DNA of 64,000 nt from an uncultured Clostridium sp. (GTDB lineage: Bacteria > Bacillota > Clostridia > Lachnospirales > Lachnospiraceae). Positions 18,499-26,255 of this stretch are shown here, piece after piece; position 1 is the stretch's first letter, and the number at the start of each line of letters is the position of its first letter. Both the position numbers and the translations under genes were made by a program. The notes under the pieces were generated by a model. It saw only the letters and a list, made by a program, of their open reading frames with translations. It searched no databases and was not told the origin of the DNA. The stretch covers positions 1 to 64,000 of the forward strand of contig UQXF01000002.1 in assembly GCA_900544905.1 (NCBI GenBank), written 5' to 3'.

Positions 18499-19725
18499 AT
18501 GAGAAAATATATTAGTAAATTTAAGCGGTCAGTGATGCTGGCTGCATTGGCGGCAGCGATGGTAATTCCAGGCATGGTATCAGAAGCGAAAACCATTAAT
18601 AAGAAGGTTACAGAGAATAAGGTTGTCTGTACATTAGGTTATGAGACAACTTTATATGATGTCACAGGGCTTAAGATAAACAATAAGTCTGCCAAAAAGT
18701 ATAAGAAAAAAATTAAAACAATTGTGACAGATACAAATTCATCTGGATTTTATTACCAGACAAAAGCATATTTTAAAGATTCGGATGCATATGCCCAGTA
18801 TGATGACTATACAAATGCAACTGAAAATGCAAGAAAATATGTGGCGTATAATGATTACACCCTCCGCTTTTTGAAGACTGGAACCTATACCATTTCATGG
18901 GTAGAGTATGAAAAAGAAGATTTGGACATGGTTTTTTCAACCAGTAAAATGGTAAATGGTAAGATGGTTTCCTATTATAAGTTAAAGGATAATGATGGAA
19001 AGCAGAGCACCGAGTTATACGAGGAAAAGGCGACCAATGGAGGGGATACCTATTATCAGGGAGTATCCAGTAAGAAGATTTATGTAGATACTTATGCTGA
19101 CGGCTGGAGCTGTGTGGCTGCCACAATTAAAACAGGAGCGGATAAAAAACAGTATGTTTACTGTCAGCCTCGTAATGTGATTAAAACTACTTACAGCAAG
19201 CAGTATAAGGTATTAAAGACAAGTAAAGTAATTTCTTCTGTACAGTTAGGAAAAACGAAGCTGACCAGGGCTGATAGCAAAAGTGCTTACAGTTCATCCT
19301 CTTCTTCCAGGAGAGCCTTTTTATCCGGAAGCAGCGGAAAGCTTACGGTCAAAGCAGCCGATAAAAATTACAGTATAACAAGTATTGTTGTGTTAACTTA
19401 TGACAAAGAAGGGAAGCCGGTATATACAAAGGTAAGTAATAAGAAAAAAATTAATTATGGTGTGAATAAAAGCAGGAGTTCGGATAAGTATTACTCATAC
19501 TCCTATAATAGTGTTTCCCTTTACAAGCCAACTACAGTCTATGTGTGTTATAAAAATAAATTTACCGGAGCGTTTAGCAGGGTAAACAGTATATCAAAGA
19601 ATAAGTATGGCGAGCCGGTATTTTCAGTGACATACCGGAATGCAGGAGATACAAAGGATACCACTGTCACGAAGACGAGTATGCCTTATGATTGTACTAC
19701 TTCTTATACATTCTATAAAAAATAA
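18499..19725 (+). CDS. Secreted protein of unknown function, paralogue B
   Basis: A 408-aa exported protein. The signal peptide includes RSVMLAALAAAMVIPGMVSEAK. The C-terminal region (about 250-345) resembles the preceding gene, for example SGKLTVKAADKNYSITSIVV against SGKFKVTANSQYKITGILV. The N-terminal half is longer and Tyr-rich (YYQTKAYFKDSDAYAQYDDY) and has no counterpart there. ATG 18499 is chosen because AGGAGGG ends 8 nt before it, while the in-frame GTG at 18490 overlaps that ribosome site. A strong terminator follows. No known domain is recognised. Confidence 0.85.
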   Translation: MRKYISKFKRSVMLAALAAAMVIPGMVSEAKTINKKVTENKVVCTLGYETTLYDVTGLKINNKSAKKYKKKIKTIVTDTNSSGFYYQTKAYFKDSDAYAQYDDYTNATENARKYVAYNDYTLRFLKTGTYTISWVEYEKEDLDMVFSTSKMVNGKMVSYYKLKDNDGKQSTELYEEKATNGGDTYYQGVSSKKIYVDTYADGWSCVAATIKTGADKKQYVYCQPRNVIKTTYSKQYKVLKTSKVISSVQLGKTKLTRADSKSAYSSSSSSRRAFLSGSSGKLTVKAADKNYSITSIVVLTYDKEGKPVYTKVSNKKKINYGVNKSRSSDKYYSYSYNSVSLYKPTTVYVCYKNKFTGAFSRVNSISKNKYGEPVFSVTYRNAGDTKDTTVTKTSMPYDCTTSYTFYKK

Positions 19726-19750
19726 ACAGCATAATTGTTTTTGGAAATAC

Positions 19751-19782
19751 AAACGGGCTGCCTCGCATGGGGCAGCCCGTTT
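19751..19782. terminator. Bidirectional terminator between convergent genes
   Basis: AAACGGGCTGCC pairs perfectly with GGCAGCCCGTTT (12 bp, 8-nt loop). It sits between the secreted-protein pair and the convergent minus-strand gene ending at 19810, with T-rich sequence on one side and A-rich on the other. Confidence 0.88.
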
Positions 19783-19809
19783 ATATTTCCATAATAAAAT
19801 TCAATTTCC

Positions 19810-20919
19810 TTATCCCAATGATTCAAATAGAGCAGCAATTTCATCCGGAGACAGCTTTTTATTTGCATCATCTGAAAGATTCATTGCACTGGCGTCTGTT
19901 GTATCGGAAGCATCCTTTTTAGGTGCCGGGTCAGCTGCAGCAAATAATGCGGCAATTTCATCTGGCGAAAGCTGTTTGTCCGGGTTTTCATCTAAGGTGT
20001 TAATATCAGTAGTGATATCGGTTTTGGAGCTTCTTTCTTCTTCCGGTTCGGATTTGCCCACAACCGTGAAGGTCGGAGTGAAGGAAGCCTCTTTTTCCTT
20101 GTCCGGAGTCGGTTCCGCAGCAGCAAACAGGGCAGCAATTTCATCTGGCGATAACATGTCATTCGGGTTCTTGTCTGTCGTAGGAGTGGCAGATGAGGAA
20201 TCATTTTCCGGCATGGCAGTATCTTCCGGTTCATCGGAAGGAATACTCGTATCAAAATTTGGTGGAGTGATATTGTTGGAAACATTTTGAAGCTCATGGG
20301 CTATGTTACTGAGCTGCAGCCCGGTTGTCTCATTGATTCCGGCTGGCTGGGATTTTAAATATGTAACAATATCTTCCAGTACGGAAATAATTTCTGCGCT
20401 ATTTGGCTGAATCTGGTCGAAGCCCTGAATCAGAGTCTCACTTAGCTGGTTCCGCAAATCTTTGATAGTGGAGATAAGCTTGGTGGTATTGCTCTGGTCG
20501 TATTTTATGATTAACTTGGTTGCCTTGTTTTGCAGATTGGATAAAGAGGAAAGGTTGTTATATAATGTCATCTGGCTCTCTGCATAGTTATCCTCTAGCC
20601 GTGTAATTACCTGTGCAGTCTGTTTTGTATAAAGATAGGTTGCCTTTCCTATCTGGGACTGGGAACTATTTATAGCCTCTAACTGGGTGGAGATATCATT
20701 GATACAGTCCTTGATATGAACATTCATGGATTTACTCTTCATAGTGGAAAAGGCAATCAGGTTTTGTGTCAGAATAAATGCGGTTATTAGAAATAGTACG
20801 CTCATTCCGGCAACCGCAAAAATAATGTCGTGGTACATAATCAGGGTATAAATTAAAGCAATTCCGGTTGCAAGTGCAGCAAGCACGGATAGTGCCAGTC
20901 TGTTGTTTTGTTTGTTCAT
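19810..20919 (-). CDS. Membrane protein with three C-terminal LSPDEIAALF motifs
   Basis: A 369-aa protein I cannot assign to a named family. Two membrane segments lie at the N-terminus (about 8-30 and 33-55). A helical, probably coiled-coil cytoplasmic stretch (about 65-200) follows, then an acidic Pro/Asp-rich tail. The tail holds three copies of one motif: MLSPDEIAALFAAAE (about 268), QLSPDEIAALFAAAD (about 320) and KLSPDEIAALFESLG at the very C-terminus. The motif resembles the LSQDEIDALL peptide at the N-terminus of flagellar FliM/FliN. Topology is loosely like a chemoreceptor without a sensor domain. A promoter with TATAAT at 20985-20990 lies upstream. Confidence 0.85.
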   Translation of the reverse strand: MNKQNNRLALSVLAALATGIALIYTLIMYHDIIFAVAGMSVLFLITAFILTQNLIAFSTMKSKSMNVHIKDCINDISTQLEAINSSQSQIGKATYLYTKQTAQVITRLEDNYAESQMTLYNNLSSLSNLQNKATKLIIKYDQSNTTKLISTIKDLRNQLSETLIQGFDQIQPNSAEIISVLEDIVTYLKSQPAGINETTGLQLSNIAHELQNVSNNITPPNFDTSIPSDEPEDTAMPENDSSSATPTTDKNPNDMLSPDEIAALFAAAEPTPDKEKEASFTPTFTVVGKSEPEEERSSKTDITTDINTLDENPDKQLSPDEIAALFAAADPAPKKDASDTTDASAMNLSDDANKKLSPDEIAALFESLG

Positions 20920-20984
20920 AGCAGGATACCTCCCTTTGTAACTTCCCTATATAAATTTACCAAAAAATAACACATTATTTATTC

Positions 20985-21013
20985 ATTATACATGAAAAAG
21001 CAGAATTCGTAAA
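20985..21013 (-). promoter_or_regulatory. Promoter of the LSPDEIAALF-motif gene
   Basis: Minus-strand TTTACG (21008-21013), 17-nt spacer, TATAAT (20985-20990). The -10 match is perfect and the -35 is weak. AAGGGAGG precedes the start codon downstream. Confidence 0.55.
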
Positions 21014-21121
21014 GAATAACTGTATCGTATTGTTTGGACTATCTTTTTGTCCGGCTGGATTGTTATACATAATAGAAAGTGATAAACGTTTTGAACTTTA
21101 ATAACGGGAAAGGAGGATTTT

Positions 21122-21652
21122 GTGGATGCGGATTTTCTTTTGATTAGGAACATGGAAAAAGGGAACGAAGATGCTTTTGACAAGTTTGTTCGTAAGTATT
21201 ACGAGGATATTTTAAAGTATTGCTGTTACCACTGTTCTGATTTGGAATATGCCGAGGATTTGGCACAGGAGACATTTATACATTTTTTCACAAAATTGTC
21301 TGATTACCGCCATATTGGAAAAACCAAAAATTTTTTATATACCATAGCAGGAAATTTGTGTAAAAACTATTTGAAAAAGAGAAAAGAAATGCCGTTGGAA
21401 GAGGACACACTAAAAAATGTGGCGGTGGAAAAAGAATTTACCACAGACATTCTTATAAAACTGGAGGTGGAAAACGCATTAGAACATTTGCCGGATGAAT
21501 TGCAGGAAGTGGTACGTTTGTATTTTTTTCAGAATCTGAAATTAACAGAGATTGCAGATATTTTAAAAATTGGTTTGCCATTGGTGAAATATAGAATGAG
21601 ACAGGCAAAAACACAGTTAAAAAAATATTTAGAGGAGGATGAAACAAAATGA
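21122..21652 (+). CDS. ECF-type RNA polymerase sigma factor
   Basis: A 176-aa sigma-70 family protein with only regions 2 and 4. Region 2 (about 8-75) includes DLEYAEDLAQETFIHFFTKL, and region 4 (about 115-170) holds LPDELQEVVRLYFFQNLKLTEIADIL, the expected helix-turn-helix. A GTG start at 21122 is used because AAAGGAGG lies 5 nt upstream and no in-frame ATG is near. The stop overlaps the next start by 4 nt (ATGA), so translation is coupled to the membrane protein that may be its anti-sigma factor. It heads a four-gene operon ending in an ABC transporter, which suggests control of a transport or envelope response. Confidence 0.9.
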   Translation: MDADFLLIRNMEKGNEDAFDKFVRKYYEDILKYCCYHCSDLEYAEDLAQETFIHFFTKLSDYRHIGKTKNFLYTIAGNLCKNYLKKRKEMPLEEDTLKNVAVEKEFTTDILIKLEVENALEHLPDELQEVVRLYFFQNLKLTEIADILKIGLPLVKYRMRQAKTQLKKYLEEDETK

Positions 21653-22410
21653 TGGAAGATAAACTGGATTATTATAAAAAAGCAGTACAGGTTCCGGCAA
21701 GAGAAGAAGCGGTTCAGAGGACGATTCAGATGTCAAAAGAAGCCTTTTTTAAGTCGGAACAGGAAGGTGTTTTATCTTACCGGGAATTTTTATGGACACA
21801 ATTAAAAACCATTCAAAAAAGGTGGTGGATTTTTCAATTATTCCTGCTGCTGGCTTTATGGGCTGCGCTGCTGATGATACAGGATGATTTGTACATCCAA
21901 AGAAGTATGGGAGTGATAGCAGCGCTGTTTGTGATTCTGATTATTCCGGAGGTTTGGAAAAACAGGTCATGTCAAAGTATAGAAATAGAAGCAGCAGCTT
22001 ATTATTCCCTCAGACAAATATATGCTGCACGTATTCTTTTGTTTGGATTGGTGGATGTTTTTTTAATTACAATATTCTGTGGAACAGCGACACTGGGCTT
22101 GCATTATGAATTGTCGCAGTTGCTGGTTCAGTTTCTTTTTCCGTTAAGTGTAACAGCATGTATCTGCTTTGGGACACTTTGCAGTAAGCATTCTTTCAGC
22201 GAAAACGTGGCTATTATCCTGTGTGTAATATGGAGTGCAGTATGGTTGTTTATTATTTTGAATGAAACGATTTATACAAGAATAACTTTTTCAGTATGGC
22301 TGTCTCTGGTGGGGATGGTACTTGTTTATCTGGTATGGGTAATTTTTCGTATATTAAACAACTGCAATAAATTTTGGGAGGTGTCATTTGATGGAATTGG
22401 AAATGTATGA
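21649..22410 (+). CDS. Membrane protein, possible anti-sigma factor
   Basis: A 253-aa protein with a basic and acidic cytoplasmic N-terminus (about 1-60) and about six hydrophobic segments (about 62-240). It lacks the zinc-binding HxxxCxxC motif of classic ZAS anti-sigma factors. Its 4-nt overlap with the ECF sigma gene and its soluble N-terminus followed by membrane helices suggest it tethers or inhibits the sigma factor, but that is inference from position. It could instead be part of the transporter encoded by the next two genes, with which it overlaps by 20 nt. No family is recognised with confidence. Confidence 0.75.
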   Translation: MMEDKLDYYKKAVQVPAREEAVQRTIQMSKEAFFKSEQEGVLSYREFLWTQLKTIQKRWWIFQLFLLLALWAALLMIQDDLYIQRSMGVIAALFVILIIPEVWKNRSCQSIEIEAAAYYSLRQIYAARILLFGLVDVFLITIFCGTATLGLHYELSQLLVQFLFPLSVTACICFGTLCSKHSFSENVAIILCVIWSAVWLFIILNETIYTRITFSVWLSLVGMVLVYLVWVIFRILNNCNKFWEVSFDGIGNV

Positions 22411-23278
22411 TTTGACAAAAAAGTTTGGAAATTTTACCGCCGTGGATTGTATGAATTTTACGATGACTAATGGTGTGTATGGTCTGTTGGGAGTAAATGG
22501 GGCAGGAAAAACGACTTTGATGAGAATGTTGTGTACTCTGTTAAAACCCACAAGCGGATGCATACGCTGCAATGGAAAGGATATTTTTGAAATGGACAGC
22601 GAATACCGCAAATTATTAGGGTATCTGCCGCAGGAATTTGGGTTTTATCCTGAATTTACGGTAGAGGATTATCTGCTCTATATTGCGGCATTAAAGGGAA
22701 TCCGTCCAATAGTCGCAAAAAAACGTGTGAAAGAATTGATTGTGAAGGTTGGGTTACAGGGGGCGGCACATAAAAAAATGAAAAAATTATCTGGCGGTAT
22801 GAAGCGCAGAGCCGGTATTGCACAGGCTATGCTGAATAATCCCCAAATACTGATTCTGGATGAACCCACGGCAGGGCTTGACCCAAATGAAAGAATAAGG
22901 TTCCGTAATCTGATTAGTGAACTTTCAGAAGACAAGCTGGTATTGCTATCTACGCATATTGTTTCGGATATTGAGTATATCGCCAATGAAATCTTGCTGA
23001 TGAAGGATGGGAAGCTTATGCACAAAGGAACGGTTGATGAACTGATAAACGTTATGCCTGAATCGGTATGGGAATGCTTTGTAGAAAAGGATATGGTATC
23101 CGGCTTTATGAAAAAGTATAAAATTTCTAACATGAAATCAGAGACGAATGGTGTTATGTTACGGATTATTTCACATGAAAAACCATTTATGGATGCCAGG
23201 TGTGTAGAGGCGTCATTAGAGGATGTATTTTTATATTATTTTGGAGAAAAGGCAGGTGACGAAAATGTTACGGTTTGA
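22391..23278 (+). CDS. ABC transporter ATP-binding protein
   Basis: A 295-aa ATPase subunit with all nucleotide-binding motifs: Walker A GVNGAGKTT (about 36-44), Q-loop LPQEFGFYPEFT, signature LSGGMKRR (about 133), Walker B ILILDEP (about 155) and the switch His in STHIV. It pairs with the permease encoded next, with which it overlaps by 14 nt. ATG 22391 lies 8 nt after GGGAGG; an in-frame TTG directly before it is ignored. The exporter type (ABC-2, bacitracin or lantibiotic-like) fits control by an ECF sigma factor, but the substrate cannot be read from sequence. Confidence 0.92.
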   Translation: MELEMYDLTKKFGNFTAVDCMNFTMTNGVYGLLGVNGAGKTTLMRMLCTLLKPTSGCIRCNGKDIFEMDSEYRKLLGYLPQEFGFYPEFTVEDYLLYIAALKGIRPIVAKKRVKELIVKVGLQGAAHKKMKKLSGGMKRRAGIAQAMLNNPQILILDEPTAGLDPNERIRFRNLISELSEDKLVLLSTHIVSDIEYIANEILLMKDGKLMHKGTVDELINVMPESVWECFVEKDMVSGFMKKYKISNMKSETNGVMLRIISHEKPFMDARCVEASLEDVFLYYFGEKAGDENVTV

Positions 23279-24476
23279 AATAAAAAAAGTATTTTCCAAA
23301 ACAAAAAACAGAATCGCAGTCATTGTTTTGTTTGCAATACTGATTGTAACCAGTATTCTGACCATTAACTGGGTGGAATATGTAGATGAAAACGGAAATC
23401 ATTCTGTAGGAATTTCGGCGGCAAAGAGCCTCAGGGAAGCCAAAAATGAATGGGCTGGCTATTTGACTGAAGATGTATTGAAAGAAGTCCTTAAGCAAAA
23501 TAATGCCATTAATAATTCGGAAGAAGCCTTATCAGACGATATTGAGGAGCAGAATAAGGCATTTTCTAAAAAGCAGGGAATTTCAGGAATTACTGATGTG
23601 ATTAGCCATGCCTTCAGCGGATATAAGAATTACGATTATTATGCAGTTAATAGTGTTTCAAGTGAGGAAGTTGGAAATGTCTATGCAAACAGGATTTCAG
23701 CCCTAAAGGAATATCTGGAGTCGGGCGGAGAAACCTTTACAGAAAAGGAAAAAGACTTTTTAATTCAGCAATACGAGAAGCTTGAAACGCCTTTTTACTA
23801 TGAATACATAGATGGATGGGCGACATTATTGCAGCATATAGCTATCTTTATTATGATGCTGGCATTGGTTATTGGGTTTCTTGTATCCGGTATCTTTTCT
23901 GATGAATTCCAGACCAAAGCGGATTCCATTTTTTTCTCCACCAGATTTGGAAGAAAAAGAGGAACTTTATCCAAACTGGGAGCCGGATTCTGTATTACTT
24001 CGGGATTTTATGTGGTTTTTGTGCTTTTATATACCGTTATTGTGCTTTTTGTACTGGGAGCAGATGGTGCAAACTGTCCGGTCCAGCTGGATTTATGGAG
24101 AAGTGTTTATAATATTACCTTTTTACAGGCATATTTTTTTATTGTTTTGGGAGGATATATAGGGACAGTATTTGCTTCTACGCTTGCAATGCTGGTATCG
24201 GCGCTTACGCGTTCTACGCCAACCGCAATCATCGTACCTTTTATAGTATTATGTGCATTGCCGTTTTTGAGCAGAATCCTTCCCTTGCCGGAAATATGCT
24301 CCTTCTTCCCGGACCAGCTATTGGAAATATATCTGGCTATTAAAGACCCCGGACTTGTACAGATTGGCGGAAAAGTGGTGACAATAGCAGCGGTTATCAT
24401 ACCCGTTTACGCGGGAATATGCCTGATTCTTCAACCTGTACTGTATAAGGTTTATAAAAAGGCGGAAATAAAATAA
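23265..24476 (+). CDS. ABC-2 type transporter permease
   Basis: A 403-aa membrane subunit. One N-terminal membrane helix (TKNRIAVIVLFAILIVTSIL) is followed by a long extracytoplasmic loop (about 45-195), then five or six membrane segments. One of these carries SGIFSDEFQTKADSIFFSTR, a pattern seen in ABC-2 permeases of self-protection systems. The start at 23265 (MLRFEIKKVF) is preferred to a more distant upstream codon because AGGTGA precedes it and the basic-amphipathic N-terminus is typical. Last gene of the ECF operon; no clear terminator follows before the SOS-type promoter at 24489. Confidence 0.88.
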   Translation: MLRFEIKKVFSKTKNRIAVIVLFAILIVTSILTINWVEYVDENGNHSVGISAAKSLREAKNEWAGYLTEDVLKEVLKQNNAINNSEEALSDDIEEQNKAFSKKQGISGITDVISHAFSGYKNYDYYAVNSVSSEEVGNVYANRISALKEYLESGGETFTEKEKDFLIQQYEKLETPFYYEYIDGWATLLQHIAIFIMMLALVIGFLVSGIFSDEFQTKADSIFFSTRFGRKRGTLSKLGAGFCITSGFYVVFVLLYTVIVLFVLGADGANCPVQLDLWRSVYNITFLQAYFFIVLGGYIGTVFASTLAMLVSALTRSTPTAIIVPFIVLCALPFLSRILPLPEICSFFPDQLLEIYLAIKDPGLVQIGGKVVTIAAVIIPVYAGICLILQPVLYKVYKKAEIK

Positions 24477-24488
24477 ATGCAACAAACA

Positions 24489-24540
24489 CGAACTGATGTT
24501 CAAATTTTCCGTTGCATTGATAATAGTGCTGTGCTATACT
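24489..24540 (+). promoter_or_regulatory. LexA box and promoter, copy A (before MNT-HEPN genes)
   Basis: CGAACTGATGTTCA at 24489-24502 contains the GAACN4GTTC LexA core. TTGCAT (24512-24517), a 17-nt spacer and TATACT (24535-24540) follow. The segment is a near copy of the uvrB promoter at 25973-26023, with the box, spacer GATAATAGTGCTGTGC and -10 region all shared. Downstream bases 24556-24690 can form two stem-loops (CATAGGGAA/TTCCCTATG; GAATTT/AAATTC with an inner GGGC/GCCC) before the toxin-antitoxin genes. Confidence 0.85.
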
Positions 24541-24769
24541 AGTATCATGAAGAATACATAGGGAATGAATCAACCGCAGGCGGAAGGATTTGTTCCCTAT
24601 GTTACTATTCAGTTGTGATTCCTTGGAATTTATTCTCCGGGCGGAATGCCCTGCAGGAAAATTCTAAAATAACGCAATCAGAGATACAAAATTATTCGTG
24701 TCAGAAAAGATGTTGTTATTTTTCTGCAAGTTGATTATAATGTAATTATTAGTGAAAGAAGGGATTGCT

Positions 24770-25102
24770 ATGGAAAGCATTCAAAATATTTTATTGATGT
24801 TTGCACAGAGTGTTAGAGAACTTATGGGAAAGGATTTAAGCAGGATTCTAGTGTATGGTTCATACGCTCGTGGGGATTATAATGAAAACTCGGATATAGA
24901 TGTTATGATTCTAACCTCTTTGCCAGAGGATAAGATTGAGCCGATAGAGGATGCTTTATATGATGTGGCATTTGACCTTTTGATGGAATATGGAGTGCAC
25001 ATTTCTGTCATTGTGAAAAATGAAGCACATTTCCAGTATTGGCTTGGTGCGCTGCCTTTTTATGATAATGTGGAATGTGAGGGGGTTGAGATTGTTGGAT
25101 GA
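24770..25102 (+). CDS. MNT-type nucleotidyltransferase, probable antitoxin
   Basis: A 110-aa minimal nucleotidyltransferase. The diagnostic motif is YGSYARGDYNENSDIDVMIL (about residues 29-48): the GSxARG loop and the paired Asp of the metal-binding SDID. In MNT-HEPN (type VII) systems such proteins neutralise the partner by adding AMP to it. ATG 24770 is chosen because GAAGGG lies 6 nt upstream. It overlaps the HEPN gene by about 11 nt, the usual two-gene arrangement. The closest upstream promoter is LexA-type, so the pair may be SOS-inducible. Confidence 0.88.
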   Translation: MESIQNILLMFAQSVRELMGKDLSRILVYGSYARGDYNENSDIDVMILTSLPEDKIEPIEDALYDVAFDLLMEYGVHISVIVKNEAHFQYWLGALPFYDNVECEGVEIVG

Positions 25103-25496
25103 AAGACGTTGGAATTTGTGTAAATACCGGTTGGAACAAGCAAAAGAAAGCTTGAAAGCATCTGAAATTATGTTGGATAATGGGATGATAAAAGATGCCA
25201 TCAATCGTTCCTATTATGCGTCATTTTATGCGATGAAGGCTGTATTGGCAATTGAGGAAAAAGACTTTAAGCGTCATAAGGATGTGGTAGCATATTTTAA
25301 TAAAATGTATGTGGCAACAGAGGTATTTCCGAGAGAATTAGGACGCATGATAGCAAAACTTCAGCAGTTAAGAGAAAAGTCTGATTATGATGATTTTTTT
25401 ATTGTGTCTACAGAGAAAGCAGAACAGCAGATTTTGGCAGCAGGAAAGGTAATAGCAGAGGTTGAATGCTTTCTCAAAAAGTTTAGTGATGAATAG
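25092..25496 (+). CDS. HEPN-domain protein, probable toxin
   Basis: A 134-aa all-helical protein with the HEPN signature INRSYYASFYAMKAVLA (about residues 36-52). In the family the Arg begins the RNase or ligand site and the Tyr residues are typical. The partner is the overlapping nucleotidyltransferase, making an MNT-HEPN toxin-antitoxin-like pair. No ATG fits the conserved N-terminus. TTG at 25092 or 25095 follows GAGGGGG at good spacing, so I start there; upstream in-frame ATGs lie inside the partner gene and lack ribosome sites. Whether it is an active RNase is not shown by sequence: the common RX4-6H motif is not obvious. Confidence 0.8.
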   Translation: MLDERRWNLCKYRLEQAKESLKASEIMLDNGMIKDAINRSYYASFYAMKAVLAIEEKDFKRHKDVVAYFNKMYVATEVFPRELGRMIAKLQQLREKSDYDDFFIVSTEKAEQQILAAGKVIAEVECFLKKFSDE

Positions 25497-25572
25497 GTAA
25501 ATTTAATATATTCGGGGAGTAATAGAACTAAGTGAATCCGTAGATAGAAATATTTACGGATTTTGTTAGTTT

Positions 25573-25760
25573 GTGCGCCGTGGACGAGCTCTTACGGGTG
25601 AGAGTCCCGAGTACATCTAGGTAACAAGGAAGTACATAGCTGAACGGCAAGGGCGTGCACCTTAAGCATGGAAGGCTCAAGTGTTTGAGGTGGAAAAGGT
25701 AGAGGAACTGTATGGTGAGATATTGATGTCAGTGAAAGCACCGAAGAGAGATGGGAAGGG
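25573..25760 (+). mobile_element. Group II intron 5' fragment (degenerate, no ORF)
   Basis: The segment starts with GTGCGCC, a typical 5' end of bacterial group II introns. It continues with domain I-like sequence, including GAGCTCTTACGGGTGAGAG and GGTAACAAGGAAGTACATAG, then GAACGGCAAGGGCGTGCACC. No reverse-transcriptase gene and no domain V or 3' end can be found before uvrB, so this is a truncated remnant. The exact right edge is uncertain. The next stretch, 25761-25972, holds no feature I can support. Confidence 0.6.
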
Positions 25761-25972
25761 ATATGCATACCCTACAATGGGACACATGATTGGTTTGGAA
25801 GGGAAGAGAATTGAAGACCGGAAGGAACTGTTAGCAAAGGCAGGGTATTAACCGTCATAAAGAAAGCAATGGTATTTTGGACAGGTTTGTAATATCGGAT
25901 AAATTATGAATGAAAAAAGTTGCCGACGATTACTGACAGTAACGGGGACTTATAACATTAAATCAGAGAAAA

Positions 25973-26023
25973 CGAACAGATGTTCAAATATTCGTTGCAA
26001 TGATAATAGTGCTGTGCTATAAT
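25973..26023 (+). promoter_or_regulatory. uvrB: LexA box and promoter of uvrB (copy B)
   Basis: GAACAGATGTTC at 25974-25985 is a perfect GAACN4GTTC LexA core. TTGCAA (25995-26000), a 17-nt spacer and TATAAT (26018-26023) follow. This is the SOS promoter expected for uvrB, placed about 230 nt before its start codon. Confidence 0.9.
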
Positions 26024-26029
26024 ATGCGT

Positions 26030-26216
26030 GAAGACAAAAGCGAAGCTTTTTTTGAAAATTTTGTCTTCTTCTACAATAAAGCCATGCAAGCTCAAAGGCA
26101 AAGCCTTTTTGCTCACGGGCATTCGCCCTATAGCACTGAAAAATCAGGAATCCCCTGGAATGTGGACATTTCGGAGATTCCTTTTTTCAGGCTACATGGC
26201 TCATTGCTTTCGTGAA
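26030..26216 (+). promoter_or_regulatory. Structured 5' leader of uvrB with terminator-like hairpins
   Basis: About 230 nt of untranslated leader with nested stems. GAAGACAAAA (26030-26039) pairs with TTTTGTCTTC (26059-26068). AAAGGC-AAA-GCCTTT precedes more T (26094-26110). AGGAATC (26146-26152) pairs with GATTCCT (26176-26182), enclosing AATG/CATT, and runs into six T. AGCCATG near 26082 can pair with CATGGCT near 26195 to close the region. The last T-tailed stem looks like an intrinsic terminator inside the leader. The frame happens to stay open into uvrB, but no ribosome site supports translation. Confidence 0.6.
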
Positions 26217-26255
26217 AATCATAAAGTTTTGCAAACAGGAGGTGTAATATCCATT

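Noticed and set aside
25681..25851. A 56-codon GTG-started open frame (VFEVEKVEELYGEIL...)
   Set aside because: It lies partly inside the group II intron remnant, has no ribosome site and resembles no family I know. It is probably chance.
26028..26255. In-frame extension of uvrB into its leader
   Set aside because: The frame is open but there is no ribosome site, the sequence folds into stems, and UvrB proteins start at [14 protein letters not shown] sequence.
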